DNA of 64,000 bases from Phoronis australis (Eukaryota; Phoronida; Phoronidae), in assembly GCA_002633005.1 (NCBI GenBank), contig NMRA01000023.1, positions 178,580 through 242,579 of the forward strand, in the 5' to 3' direction. The notes under the pieces were generated by a model that saw nothing but the letters and a program-made list of their open reading frames with translations, ran no database searches and was not told where the DNA came from. The position numbers were made by a program, and so were the translations under genes. Position 1 is the stretch's first letter; each line of letters starts with the position of its first letter. Shown piece by piece: positions 35,686 to 47,065 of this stretch.

Positions 35686-35796
35686 CTAATTGATAAAGAG
35701 TAATCTCAAACGAAAGCTCCTCCATTGTCCTGTTCAAGCGATCGTAATAATACGTGTGTCTACAACGATACGTCCCAAAATCTGAGGTCCACATAC
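35686..35796 (-). CDS. Ig-like domain, C-terminal exon, module A
   Basis: This 111-nt exon is bounded by acceptor GACGTTGTAG and donor GTGAGT, entering and leaving in phase 1. It reads MWTSDFGTYRCRHTYYY, then RTMEELSFEITLYQL. The DxGxYxC motif is the F-strand signature of Ig domains. It is homologous to exon 48180-48284 (SSDFGTYRC at the same place) and is the last recognised exon of the downstream module. The gene must continue below this point because the donor is intact, but I found no next exon. Likely part of a secreted or membrane extracellular protein. Confidence 0.75.
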
Positions 35797-36361
35797 CTAC
35801 AACGTCACAAAAAAACTTTATTAGCATCAGAGCAGAAAATTGACATTTGCTTGAGGTGTAACTGGTAAATAAAGTAGAAGAAACATTCAACATATAAATC
35901 TTTTACGCGGTAAGAACGCAAACCACCCCTTAGTCAGCCGAACACAACTTGATAAGTATTCAGCATAAATTGTTGATGTTAAGGTCAGGTTAAAAACAAC
36001 CAACACATATCACGAGCTGTTCTTAACGTTTGAAGATCAGTCGAAAGATATCACGAAAATATATACATTTCGTAAAGTAGAGACCTGTATGTTTTTGCCA
36101 TTTAAGATTACTTTTTTATTTTTGTAAAGAGTGGGCTGGCTTTCCGCAGAAACTTTATTATTTACGCGACTAAGCATTGGAGTGATTGCCGATAATGAAC
36201 GCAAATCAGCTGATAGAGGAAATACATGTCGAATATAGACTATCAAACTGGAGGTAAAGTAAGTTTGGTGGATTATCACTTGTTTATCGCCAACAAAATA
36301 ACTGAGTTTGTTAAGTATAACTTTGGAAATCAAAATGTCAGTTTCTAACCCTTATAAGAAA

Positions 36362-36448
36362 ACAAAGAAAACAAAAAACAGGATATTAAAATATCCCGTT
36401 TTTTCAAAAAACGGGATATTTTAATATCCTGTTTTTTGTTTTCTTTGT
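36362..36448. repeat. Perfect 87-bp hairpin (43-bp arms, 1-nt loop)
   Basis: Bases 36362-36404 and 36406-36448 are exact reverse complements around a single C. The arms begin ACAAAGAAAACAAAAAACAG. Perfect identity implies recent origin or active maintenance. It ends 20 bp before the TIR element at 36469. It could be a palindromic MITE, a foldback product or an assembly/cloning artefact. Confidence 0.9.
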
Positions 36449-36468
36449 ATCCCATTTGTTTCGTTCAT

Positions 36469-37319
36469 TGTTCTAAAACCCCATCGACTCTCACACCCCA
36501 CGACCCCCTCGACCCACGACCCTCTCTACCCACAACCCCCACGACCAAGAACCCACAACCTCACGACCTTTGCCAATAGATGCATCATATTTCATAATCT
36601 CATTCAGTTGCTGAATGGCTTTCCAGTAAGACTTACCCACAAGATAATCTACTCTGCCTCAAGTCTGGTGGTCAAAAATTGAAAGTGGCTTAAAAACATA
36701 ATCTGAAATAGGGAATTGTGAGCGCCCTATCAAGCGTTGCCACGGAAATAGTTACATGAGCGGCTACCAGTGGTTCTGTTCTGCTAAACTTAGGGAGAGA
36801 GTACGTTAATGTAAAAGGACATATTTTTCATTTTTTTTATAATTTGCTCTCTGCTGTAGACTCGTTCACAATATACTTCATGTAAAGTTGATATACTTTT
36901 ATTTAAAAAAATGTTTTTTAACTGTAATTACACATTCGTCGGTTCCTCTCACTCTCTCAAAAACGCTTGAATCTGTCATTCACTAAAGAACAGACGAAAC
37001 GATTACACTTTGCCGGGAACGACATTTGTAACGTAGGTAGGTCCTTGATTTGATTTGGTCGCGATGATTTCCATCCGGTTTTTGGCTTTCAAACGTGCCG
37101 AATCGATTCTCTGAATTACAGAAAACAGGGAAAAGCTAGCCTAACTCACGGTCCAACTCGTTTGTCCTGCAACTCAGCGCTTGTTTTATGTTGAGATCGA
37201 GTCGAGCTTGCGTAGAATAGGTCGAGAGGGTTGTCGACCGGGGATCGAGGTGATCGTGGGTAAAGGGAGTCGTGGGTTGAGGGGGTCGTGGGGTGAGGGA
37301 TCGAGGGTTGTTTAGAACA
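36469..37319. mobile_element. 851-bp TIR element with CCCACGACC-rich ends
   Basis: The left end TGTTCTAAAACCCCATCGAC is matched by the inverted right end finishing GTTTAGAACA. About 100 bp inside each end consists of C/G-skewed 'CCCACGACCCCCTCGACC' type repeats in inverted orientation. The left 450 bp is homologous to 40665-41120, and inverted to 41935-42245, including a GTGGTTAAAAACAGAAAGTGGC-like block. It has no transposase and is a non-autonomous DNA element. Confidence 0.65.
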
Positions 37320-37464
37320 ATCCTCATTTTGCAACCACCATGCAAGACATTCTGGACAATTTCGGTCCTTTTAATTTTATGAGGTTCATTCTGCCAAATA
37401 AATTTGAAAAACGTACGTTCTAATTGGTGATCAAGTGGTGATCATGAGGCTATGTGGACGTAAT

Positions 37465-37770
37465 TTCAGAAAACTTTCTGTGATGTTTTGGATAAACATG
37501 CACGTATTATCCACGTCAGAATCAAGGGTAAATCGCCTCCATGGTACAACGAGGAGCTAATTTCATTGTCTCGTATAGCCCAACGGTCGCGTAATATTTG
37601 TGATTTGAACAAATTCAAAACAACACGTTCATAATCTAACAAATAAAGCAGCAAAACAGGCCAAGGCAGAATATGATAATACATTAATTAATGACAACAA
37701 TTCAGAATGGAAATCCTTATGGAAATTCTGCTACTGGAATTGACGGCATGAATCTGAGTGTTTTGCAAAT
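37465..37770 (+). pseudogene. LINE (CR1/L2-like) fragment
   Basis: The + frame reads FQKTFCDVLDKHARIIHV, then GKSPPWYNEELISLSR and AQRSRN, resembling the linker between endonuclease and reverse transcriptase in CR1/L2-type LINEs ('..PWY..EL......R'). After stops and a frame change, NDNNSEWKSLWK and ATGIDGMNLSVLQ follow, resembling the start of the RT domain ('K.ATG.DGI....L'). Nothing convincing follows. It is a short internal relic, not a gene. Confidence 0.55.
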
Positions 37771-38190
37771 CTATTACCGCGACCTCAATTTCGTTTGTCA
37801 GCAAATTCATGGCCACGCTCTGCGACTGGGCGGCCTTGCTGACATATTAAATTATGGTATTACAGAACACTCTCTGTTCTATAAACGAGGATTTTCTCGC
37901 CCCAGGCAAGCACTTGCAGTGTATTGAGTTTGCGGATAATGTTCCTAGTGCATCATATTCAGCACGTGAAATTATCAAGTGGAGTACGATCTGACCACGG
38001 GGGTCCGGGCCCTGCTCGAACACGGCCAAATGACATGGAGAATAAAAAAATGTTCCGTCAATAAAAATGTTGATCCACTTCTCAAAAATGAAAGAAAATG
38101 AATTATGCAACTGTAGGCCTAATTGCCATTGACCTAGCGTGAATCAAAGCCTATTGGAAAATCATTGATTATACCCAGTCGAGTACGTAC

Positions 38191-38341
38191 GAGAGATGAC
38201 AATATCCACACTTTCGAAAGCTCCAGAGGCAACAGCTCCCGGCCCTGTCACAGTATTTAGTTGTCCTTTGTACCTCCCCATGGACTTGTAAGGTTCCAGG
38301 AGCGTTCCCTTGTCCCAAATATTTACGAAGTCATCAGATAT
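38191..38341 (-). CDS. Ig-like domain, middle exon, module A
   Basis: This 151-nt exon has acceptor GACCGTATTTCAG, phase-0 entry, and donor GTACGT in phase 1. It reads ISDDFVNIWDKGTLLEPYKS, MGRYKGQ, a GPGAVASGAF loop, and ESVDIVIS. It has exactly the same length and phase as exon 49052-49202, and they share TLLEP, GRYK and the Gly-rich loop before SVD. It supplies the central strands of the Ig-like fold, between the exon at 38752-38900 and the one at 35686-35796. Confidence 0.75.
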
Positions 38342-38751
38342 CTGAAATACGGTCAAATTCATTTCACGAACAATCCATGGCTGAAAAACAGTTAGGTGGC
38401 TCGTACCAATACCCTGTCACTTCTAAACCCGATAGCCAGGCCTCTTTACGTGCTCAAAAATCAAACTTTTGAATATGAGAGACTTGAGACTAATACTTAG
38501 ACCCCACTGAGGTTCTGGAATCATACAGATCATAGGCAACAAGACCTACTTAGCACGTTCACAGTTGTTGAGCGCAGCCTTCTACATAATTCTTTGGAGC
38601 GTTCCCTGTGTGTGTGTTTGCGATTCCTCAATAACCTGGACAGCGGCAAAATTCGACGCACAAACCGTTACTAAGTATTTCGTTTCCACTACAACCCGTT
38701 TCAATTCTTGCAAATCTCCGTTAATATTCGAAGCAACTGTAGCTTGATTAC

Positions 38752-38900
38752 CTTCCTTTGGACCTGCACTTCCAGACTCTGAAGAATCACGTTTGCAGAC
38801 CTCCACAGCTTGCAAGTTAACTTCAACCTTTGTCCTGGCCATTTGTACACATCTTCCCTAACATTTTCACCGTTTATCTGTAAGTCAGCAGTGCCGGGTC
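38752..38900 (-). CDS. Ig-like domain, N-terminal exon, module A
   Basis: This 149-nt exon has acceptor TGAATTTCTAG and donor GTAATC, entering in phase 1 and leaving in phase 0. It reads GTADLQINGENVREDVYKW, then PGQRLKLTCKLWRS and LEVQVQRK. Length and both phases are identical to exon 51244-51392, and residues align throughout (DGKDVWDDV versus NGENVREDV; ATISCLLW versus LKLTCKLW). The Cys would pair with the DFGTYRC cysteine of the C-terminal exon. The upstream EGF exon at 41637-41710 leaves in phase 1 and can splice directly to it. Confidence 0.75.
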
Positions 38901-39517
38901 CTAGAAATTCAAAACGTGTTGTGCGTAATCATTATCCTGTAAATATTCTACTGGTAAACTAACAACGCGAAGACCTATAGTTAAAAAACTGTTGAGTGAA
39001 CAAACTTCGTACGCGATATCATTACCAGCTTCAGGTTGCTCTAAATTTGACAAAGCTCATAGATTGTTTTATCGATGTGGTACATGTAGCATTTATTGCC
39101 CCTAACTTGGTTGAAACCGAAAGTAGAATCTTCTTAAATAGTGACAACGCTAAAACTCTGAATCACGGCGAAAAGAACGGCGGTAAATAAACTGGCAAAA
39201 GCAATGCATTTTGAGGACAGTCGCTACGCAGGTAACAATTCCGACGCCGGTCCCATTGCCATAAATTTGTAACATCCTTGATCCCCTTTTCCAACTTCCA
39301 AAATTTTCATGAGATCATCACGGATGGGAAATGGATACAACATCGTTTCGTACTGATTGTGAGCTAATCTCTCCTCAACAGAGAGCAAATTCTGTTGCAA
39401 GACAACCATGTGATCGGTAACACTTGTTATCACACCAACGTTTGCCCAATTTCTGAGCACAAGAGATGAGGAAAAAGTTTTGTTCAAAAATAGCATCAAA
39501 TTTTGATCAGCAAACAT

Positions 39518-40664
39518 GTCGTCAGCTCGGCAATCGGCAAATCCGATGGCAAAATGAATTCCATCACGAACTTGACTTAAAAATGAAATGTGCGCTCAAG
39601 TATTGGCTTCCGGACGATCGTCAACACAGGCCTGAACGGGGTAGCCTTCAATCTTTAAGAGACGTGAAAAATGTTTCACCAGTAACGCTGATATTTGGCA
39701 ATAACAAGTCTTAACATATACTCTCGGCGACAGACTATCGACAAATTGTGTAGTTGTCTCCCCTCACTTTCACATTACTGATAATTAGTTCGATCCTGTT
39801 TGTTTCATGCTGCCAAGAATTAGAGCCTTCGCAGTACATGTATTACATATTACAAATTTCTGGCGATTGCTGAGTGAAGAAAATCCATTTTCCATCGAAG
39901 CACTAATACTGGTCCGATCGAGGAGCACGATTTAATTAGTAAGGGTGAAGGTGGGCACACAACGAATACATGTAAACAGTTAACCAGCAACAATCTGGTA
40001 CATACATACAATATCCTTTTCTTTCCGTACAACGTACTTGTTTTAATACATAAGTACAAAGCTAGTGCCATGAAGTTCCCGCGCAAACCATACGTTAGAA
40101 TAAACTGATCTGTTTATGCGATCTCCTCCTATCTCATTCCCTGTTAAATTCATTCAAAACACGTCTTAAGTCGAGGAGCTTGTACACTTCAAACTGATAT
40201 TTGCCCATTCTGCGATTGGCTGATATTCCACTGGTATGCTTGAATTGAAATAACACTTGATCACAAGATAACGTATGTATCAACTTGGAACTTTAAGGTC
40301 ACTCAGTCAATCATAAACTTAAGCAAATTAGAGGTTCATAAGGTTTCAAATGAAAGAGAGATCAGATCAAACCAGTCGTTCTTTTCTGAATACGAGTTTT
40401 AGGGGATCATTTTAATAATCCAAAAATGACATCATACTTAATCTTGAGATAGTTTGCACAATTTGTGTATATTCTCACGCATATCTCAATCAGCCAACAA
40501 ATCAGCGCAACAACCAACCATCCATAATAAGACACTTTTCTTAACATGTTCTCTGTACCGGAACGTGGTATTCTTGATTTGGCACAACCAATAGTGGGCT
40601 ACAATATATATATATCTATGAATATTTCGCACTACTGCGTATGTTTGACAACACGCGTAGGGAT
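39518..40664. other. Intronic-type sequence, nothing recognised
   Basis: Lies inside the inferred intron between EGF and Ig exons of module A. No LDL-receptor class A exon is visible here or anywhere in this intron, unlike the corresponding intron of module B. Confidence 0.4.
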
Positions 40665-41120
40665 TCTTCTAAAACCCCATCGACACCCTCGACATCCACA
40701 CCCCACGAGGCCCTCAACCCACACTGGCAATCCCCTCGACCCACGACCCGTGGCAATAGATGCTTTTTACACATTACATAATCATACTACGTCGCTGACA
40801 AGCGAATTTGCCCTGACTCAAGACTGGTGGTTAAAAACAGAAAGTGGCGTGAGAACGTCATTAGAAATAGACGATTGTGAGCGTGCTATCGTTGTCACGG
40901 AAATAGTTCCACGAGCGGTTACCAATGATCCTGTTCCACTAAACTTAGGGAGATAGAACGTTAACGCGAATGTACAGTACATAATTCCACACTCTTTTAT
41001 ATTATTTGCTTCTTGTTGTGTACTTTTGTACAATATACTCCATATCACGCTGAGATACTTTTAGTTTAGTTTGTTTTTTCAAACTGCGTTTAGTGATGAA
41101 ATTACATATTTGTCGGTTCC
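40665..41120 (+). repeat. Dispersed repeat, same family as the element at 36469
   Basis: Starts TTCTTCTAAAACCCCATCGA and follows the left 450 bp of 36469-37319. It includes GGTTAAAAACAGAAAGTGGC and the TTTGTCGGTTCCTC block. A second, inverted copy lies at 41935-42245. Confidence 0.65.
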
Positions 41121-41636
41121 TCGTTCAAATACTTTTGCATATCCCGAATCTCGATATAATAACCACTGGTACAAACAAGTACGTTGTATAACCTATGTTT
41201 AAATAACGTCTTGCGGAAATTGACGAACATTGTATAGAACGAGCTTCCAGCAAATTGACGGATTGATAGATTACACAATTTAAAGCATTTCCTTGGAGAG
41301 GTAGACAATTAGGCCCAGTATCATTGGAATGAAATCAAATGTTAAAATTCGAAAAAAGTTCCCTGATGTGTTTAGAGTCTGAAGTGCGGGAGATAATGAC
41401 ACTAGGGACTGGGTGAAGCAAAGGAGGCCGAACATCAGTGCAATTTTTCTGTAAAGCTTCAAAACGTACTCCAAAGACATTTTTGGTAATGCTCTGAGGA
41501 GGCCCAGGCCTTATGAGCTCCCTAAATTATAATGTAAGAGAGGTTTGTCACTTTTGATCAATCCTTGCGTAAACGCTTAGTTGTTTTGCGCAAAATAGTG
41601 TACATACACACGATGGCGCAGCCTAAATCTACTTAC

Positions 41637-41710
41637 TTATAATCACCACAGGGAACAGACCAAAGATTTCAGATTCTTCGCACCTGATTCCTTTATAGTC
41701 ATCTGTACAT
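41637..41710 (-). CDS. EGF-like domain, second half, module A
   Basis: This 74-nt exon has acceptor GTATTTCAG and donor GTAAGTAG. Its first base completes the Arg codon left by the exon at 43617-43701. It reads CTDDYKGIRCEE, the last two cysteines of a six-cysteine EGF domain, then SEIFGLFPVVII. It is homologous to 52354-52421 (CTDEYEGIRCEE). The exon lies between two inverted copies of a dispersed repeat. The flanking intron is also similar to that of module B, so the duplication covered introns as well as exons. Confidence 0.8.
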
Positions 41711-41934
41711 CTGAAATACATATACCTCACTTCAGCCATAATATCTAACAGCACGATTTTTCTCCAATGCCCTTAATCTATCCACGCGATTTGAGTACCG
41801 GCATATACTTTTGATAACGGCAAAGGTTTATGAATAGTCCATATATACAGAACATGACGTTCCGTGACTAAGTGACCCACACTCCTGACAATAGAACCCG
41901 TTCAACAGAAAGCAAATAACAATGTAAACTTATG

Positions 41935-42245
41935 TGCATTCACGTTAACGTACTCTCTCCCTAAATTTAGTAGAACAGGGCCATTGGAAGCCGCTCGTGG
42001 AACCATTTCCGTGACAACGATAGCACCCTCACCTATTTCGGATCATGTTCTTACGCCACTTCTTGTTTTTAACCACCCGGCTTGAGCCAGAGCAGATTCG
42101 TGTGTAGTAAGTCTTATAAGAAAGTCACTCAATGACGCAATATGATTAAGAAATGTGTAAATAGCGCAGATACACATCCATTGGCACATGTAGTGGGTCA
42201 AGGGGGTGTGGGGGTCGAGAGGTTTTAGCACAATCCCAGCAGAAG
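41935..42245 (-). repeat. Inverted copy of the 40665 repeat
   Basis: On the minus strand it starts TGCTAAAACCTCTCGACCCC and matches 40665-40960 for about 300 bp, including TGGTTAAAAACAAGAAGTGG and CTATCGTTGTCACGGAAATG. Together the two copies bracket the EGF exon at 41637-41710 as an inverted pair 1.6 kb across. Confidence 0.65.
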
Positions 42246-42249
42246 AAAT

Positions 42250-43616
42250 CACTGTATTATTGACTGTGTCCATTTAACAAAGCCGAGACGAGTCGAGAAA
42301 GGTTTTATCGATTCATTGCAATGTTCCTCGTTCAGTATGTGGTATAAATAGATTATTACATGTTCCCAGGCGTAATCCTCCTTATCTAGAGCCCTCCTGG
42401 GCGATAATTCTCCAAATTCCACTCGGTCTCTAGAATACGGGGGATAACGACTTCGTCACGTAATAATCTATAGTTATTTCATTGTTTTCCACTTAAACAG
42501 CTGCAACGAATAAGGTGAGTGTCGGTTGACTAAAAGATTTTGCATGCTGAATATTAGATTGCAGCTGGCTGGCTGGCAAGAGTCCACACTGCCCAGTCAC
42601 GCCACCAGTGTAAATTGTTGATACAGACTGGGTCCACCGGCATTTTTTTTTCTGACGATGACGACGACTGGGTATCACTTTGTGTTGCCTCGGCCCAAAC
42701 AGGTATCCCTGGTGACCCGACATTTCACATTAAAATTTCTTGTTCCGACAGTTTGAAGAACACTACTCGACTGCACGCTGAAATAGGACACTGATTTTAC
42801 CCCACCAACTACGTCACGAGAAGCAGCGCTCCAAGCGGGTGATTTCTTACCTCCGTTAGAGAATATAAAATTTATTCAGAATAAAATACAGTTCCCTTTT
42901 AAGTTGTTCTCAATTCAGCCACAGTTGGGCTATATTATTCCCTTATCAAGGCATCTATACTTTCTTGTTCTCGCGCGGCTCGGGTATGCCTGCAAAGCGC
43001 ACACAACTGTTCTCTCGCGCACCCTGTTCTCCTTTGGTAGGCTCTTATTCCACCTCCCGGACAAATTTGGCGTCTTCTGGACTTATTTCTCTGCCACAGC
43101 TGTTCACTACTCTAAAATTAGTCTGTCTATATATTGCGTGACACCATGTTTTGACTCGAGCGGTAGGCAATCTTTCTAAGCTGAGACCTCTTTGTCCAGA
43201 ACATGGTTATGTTTTCTCCCATCGAGAATAATGATGATACTGACCCAAATGATTCACGATGTTGATTATTGGCCAAATTAGAAGCATAAAATTGAGAACG
43301 ATTATTGAAAACACATCGTAACTTTATACGAATAGCATACAGTGTGATGTTAACGACATTGGCTCTCAGTTACCTATCGTAAAGCTTGCCAAAGCTATCC
43401 TAGAGACCACATTTGTCAATTAAATTGCAGGTTGCGAAAAGAAAATCAGTAGAGCCTGTTCTCAAGTCAAAACGAACTGGCAATTCTTTCCAAGTACAGA
43501 TATCACACATACTTCTACTGTGGGACAATTTGGTGCAAATTTGATAACAGAAAGCGCTCTAAATCAAAAATGAGTTTTTGTGACGGAAGGTGAATTTAGA
43601 GCCGCTTTAAACATAC
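42250..43616. other. Intron of the EGF/Ig gene, nothing recognised
   Basis: It lies between the two EGF half-exons of module A. A 91-codon + frame (42904-43179) and a 76-codon minus frame (42493-42723) have no domain resemblance. Confidence 0.4.
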
Positions 43617-43701
43617 CTGCAATATTCTATTCCAAGTGAGTTAACAAAGCATGTCCCTCCATTGAAACAAAAAACTTGCCTCTGGCACCGGTCTGGTTGG
43701 T
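43617..43701 (-). CDS. EGF-like domain, first half, module A
   Basis: This 85-nt exon has acceptor TTATCTTATAG (phase 1 in) and donor GTATGT (phase 2 out). It reads QPDRCQRQVFCFNGGTCFVN then GIEYC, giving four of the six EGF cysteines with the diagnostic NGGxC. The split Arg codon and the remaining cysteines are in the exon at 41637-41710. It is homologous to 56133-56220 (FCFNGGTC identical). Its phase-1 start is compatible with the phase-1 end of exon 48180-48284, so modules B and A could be spliced in series into one transcript. Confidence 0.85.
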
Positions 43702-43719
43702 CTATAAGATAAATACACA

Positions 43720-44600
43720 TCACTGATTAAATGGAGTGCTATTTTTTGCTAGGTAATTACAAGTTGATTTAACTATTTAAGTGCAATGCAATAGCTCCCT
43801 AAGTGTTTTGACTAGGAAAATTTATTATGAAATCTTCCCCCTTCACACGCATGCGTACTTTCTGCGTTTTAAATGGCATATTTTTGTGCAATTTTCCAAT
43901 ACAGATGGTTAAATATGACAAAATTTTGAACTTCAACTTCGCCATATTCGTTACTATATTGTACATGCGCAAAACATTGCTTTTTGAACGCGGTTGCTAA
44001 TAGGTTGAGGAAGGAGAGGAAGGAGACGACTGCGAAGCTTGTTGTTTTGAGCAAAAATGTACAGTAAAATTCAAATGAAAATACCTAAATTTACTTACAT
44101 CAAATTGCCGGAAATTTCCGAAAAGGTCTCCAGGGTTTGATTGCGAAATTGTGTCCAGAATATTTAGGAAGACCCTTAGTTGAAAACTTGGGATTTTGCT
44201 GAGCTGAATTGAATATTGTTACCATGACATCTAGGTATTTTAACTACCACGATCAACAATTTTAGGCTCCATGGCCGTATTACTAGAAGCAGGCAACCAT
44301 GTTTAAGTAAGCAACGGTCGTCCTCCCTAAAAGGTGCAATTACAGCGGTATTTTATACTGCGCACACTGAATACAAACGGAACCTTGGAGAATTTACATT
44401 GCGTGTACGATTTATCAAAGGAATATCCCAAGCAGTAGCACAATCTAGATAAACAAATAAGAGCAACGCGAAGCGTTGAAATGCGCCCAAAAGTGCAACG
44501 TAAAACGTTTGTTGATAGTGGTGTTTTAATATCATAGAAATGGTCATTCGATAGCGTAGAAAACGTTGAATCCGTTCGAACTTGGGAAGGCGTCGTCATC
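43720..44600. other. No recognised feature
   Basis: AT-rich DNA between the EGF exon and the CTCF-like repeat cluster, inside the inferred intron joining the two modules. Two overlapping minus-strand frames near 44330-44600 lack domain features. Confidence 0.4.
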
Positions 44601-44629
44601 TCTATAATACCAAACTTTCAGCCAAAATT

Positions 44630-46620
44630 CTATGCAAATCAAGGAAATCCAAAGATAAAGAGGCAGACGTAAAAAGGGATAGGTTGCCATTAGGAGGCAA
44701 AGCGGTAGTCGAGTCCGAATATGTTGTCAGGTTAATAGTAATACACTTGCCAAATTGTGATCTTGCAAGGGGTCTGATAAATGCAGCCACAGGACAAAAA
44801 TGTCGCTAGGGGAAAGCACAGTACTTGGACGCGTCTGAAACCACCCCAGTCGTGCTCTTGTCAGTAGTAACACATCTGCTAATTTTGATAGTGATCATCT
44901 TGGCTGTTAAGTGATATAGAAGCAGACGGTAAAAAGTAGATTTAAAATGGCCACTAGGCGGCATCAATCCCAAAATAGAAAACTGCTGTCGTCTTCATAA
45001 TGGAAATTTGTTCAACAAATTTCACGAAAGGATATGAAGGATATCTGAAGACAAAGAAGTAAAGGTAAAAAAATAAAAAGGTGGAAGCTAAAAACGAACA
45101 TCAAATGATAAAAGTAAAATGACCACTAGGTGGCGCAGAATACGTCAAATGCGTGCGAAAACCAGCGTTATCCGCGGACTTTCATCGTAAACGCATCTGT
45201 CAATGTTCTAAATAATCTTTTAAGCGCAGATACAGAGGCGGTCGCCAAAAAAATGGGAATGTGCCGTTTTCTTCTTACTAGAAACCTATTTGCTAAATTT
45301 CATAAAAATCCATTGAGGAACTCCCAAGATACAGACGCAAACAAAAAACTAAAATTTCCACCAGGGGGAAGAACTGTAGTCATATCGGTTCGAAACTCGT
45401 CGTCGTCAGTCGGGAGGAGATACAAAAGCGGGCGCAGGGCGTCCTGCCGCCGCACAAAAAATGATATCAATATGCACCCACATATGGGGGCGCCTGAAAA
45501 CAGCCAGCTGAGAGGCGTACACTACGCTAAATCCATCTGAAACGTTATCTTCTCCTCATTAGTAGAAATCTACTTGCTAATTTTCACAAAATCCCATCAA
45601 GGAACTCTAAAGATACTGCGGAAAACGGGAAAATAAAATTATCACTAGGGGGTACAACGGTAATCGGATTCGTCCGAACATCGGCCTTATCTGTTGTCAC
45701 CTTCATAGAAATACACTTGCCAAAGTTAAAAAGATCTTGTGTAGGAGATACACCCTCAGACGCGGATAAAACAAAACTACCACTAGGAGGCGTGACAGTA
45801 GTCGGCGCGGTCCAAAAAATCAGCGTCAGCCGTCCACTTTCCTGTAGTAACGTGCATTCCAATTTGTATGATGAGCCTAAGAGTGGTTTGGCTGACAGAG
45901 AGGCGGACGCCAAAACGGACTAAAAATAATAAAGACGACCTGTATGTGGAGCGCACTACGGCAAATTCATCTGGAAACGGAAAGCGTTTCTCTCTTTTTA
46001 CAGAAATTTATTTGCCAAATTTCATAAAATTCCATATATGAACTCTAAAGATTAAAACTGACTAAGGAAAATTGCCAGAAACAGTTGGATCTGTTCGAAT
46101 ATCGTGGTTGCACTTTCACATAAATACATTTGCCAAATTTGACGAAGATCGTGCGGAGAGTTTAAGTGTACACAAAAACAAAACTGCCACTAGGCGGAGC
46201 CACTGTAGTTAGAGTTGTCCGAAAATCATCGTCAGCCGTTCTCTTCCCAGCAAGAACGCCGTGTTTCAATTTACATAGTCATCCTTACGGTGGTTTGGCC
46301 AATAGAGGGGCGAACCGCAATATACAGACTCGAAATGAGTAAACATTTCCACAAGGCGGGGGAAAATACATCAAATCCATCAACAAAACAAGACAGTGTC
46401 TGCATGTTCCTAATAGATACATTTTTGCCCAATTTCATGAAATCCGTTAAGGAAGGCACAGAGACAAACGCAAAGAAATTGTCACTAGAGGGCACACCGG
46501 TAGTCGGATCCGTTCGAAAATTCGCTCTTGCTGTCTCATCCACGGACGGACGCCGGTCTGCCGGACGGACAGACATAATGCGCCCACATATAATTGTGTG
46601 GACGCAAACCAATGACCGTC
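44630..46620 (+). repeat. Repeat cluster carrying nine CTCF-core-like motifs
   Basis: Diverged copies of one unit follow each other. Each contains 'TTGCCAAATTTCATNAAAATCC', 'GAACTCYAAAGATA', then a CCACTAGGNGGC core and 'GTAGTCGGATCCGTTCG'. The cores start at 44687, 44951, 45123, 45358, 45642, 45780, 46187, 46299 and 46482, all on the + strand. The copy at 45123 (CCACTAGGTGGCGC) fits the published vertebrate CTCF core consensus (CCASYAGRKGGCRS) best; the others deviate at one or more positions. Spacing is irregular, from 112 to 407 bp. The cluster lies in the inferred intron between modules B and A. Whether CTCF binds is unknown; motif conservation could simply reflect repeat descent. Open frames here are artefacts. 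Confidence 0.7.
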
Positions 46621-46624
46621 AGAG

Positions 46625-47060
46625 CATTTCGTACTTAAATATGGAAATAGCCGCTTCCACCACATAAAAGCTGCATTGTCCAAATGTAATGGATTTGCAT
46701 CAATCTATTACTAAAAGCAGACTTATGGCTAGTATGTCAAAAGCTGTAGCATTACGCAGTTTGCAAAGCCCCTGCTATGGCAGCTAATGCAAATGAACCT
46801 GCCAATCACTTCTTTAAAACTGCATAAAACGCACACGACAAAATGCATTAAGGAAAGTTCACACTTATGGTTTTATGAAAGGGGTGCCACAATTAGCACA
46901 AGTACCAGTACTGTAATTGTTAAAATCCAATAAACGGTTGCCATGGCTGAGATTATCCATATATATGAGGAGCATATGGTTGTGTTACGTTATTTTGGAA
47001 CCTTAATGAAAAGTCTGGTATTTAGCCAAATATCTACAAAAACAGAGTTTGACTAAGTTA
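46625..47060. other. No recognised feature
   Basis: Noncoding intron-like sequence; nothing seen. Confidence 0.4.
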
Positions 47061-47065
47061 TAGCA

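Noticed and set aside
39224-39517. 97-codon minus-strand frame with an Ig-like DLMKILEVGKGDQGCYKF segment and a good acceptor-like tract at about 39453
   Set aside because: Entering phase is 2, incompatible with the neighbouring EGF and Ig exons (phase 1). It has no counterpart in module B and no clear donor, so I left it out of the gene model.
45130-46667. Several frames of 100-150 codons on both strands
   Set aside because: They track the repeat units with CTCF-like cores and overlap on opposite strands; repeat-derived openness.
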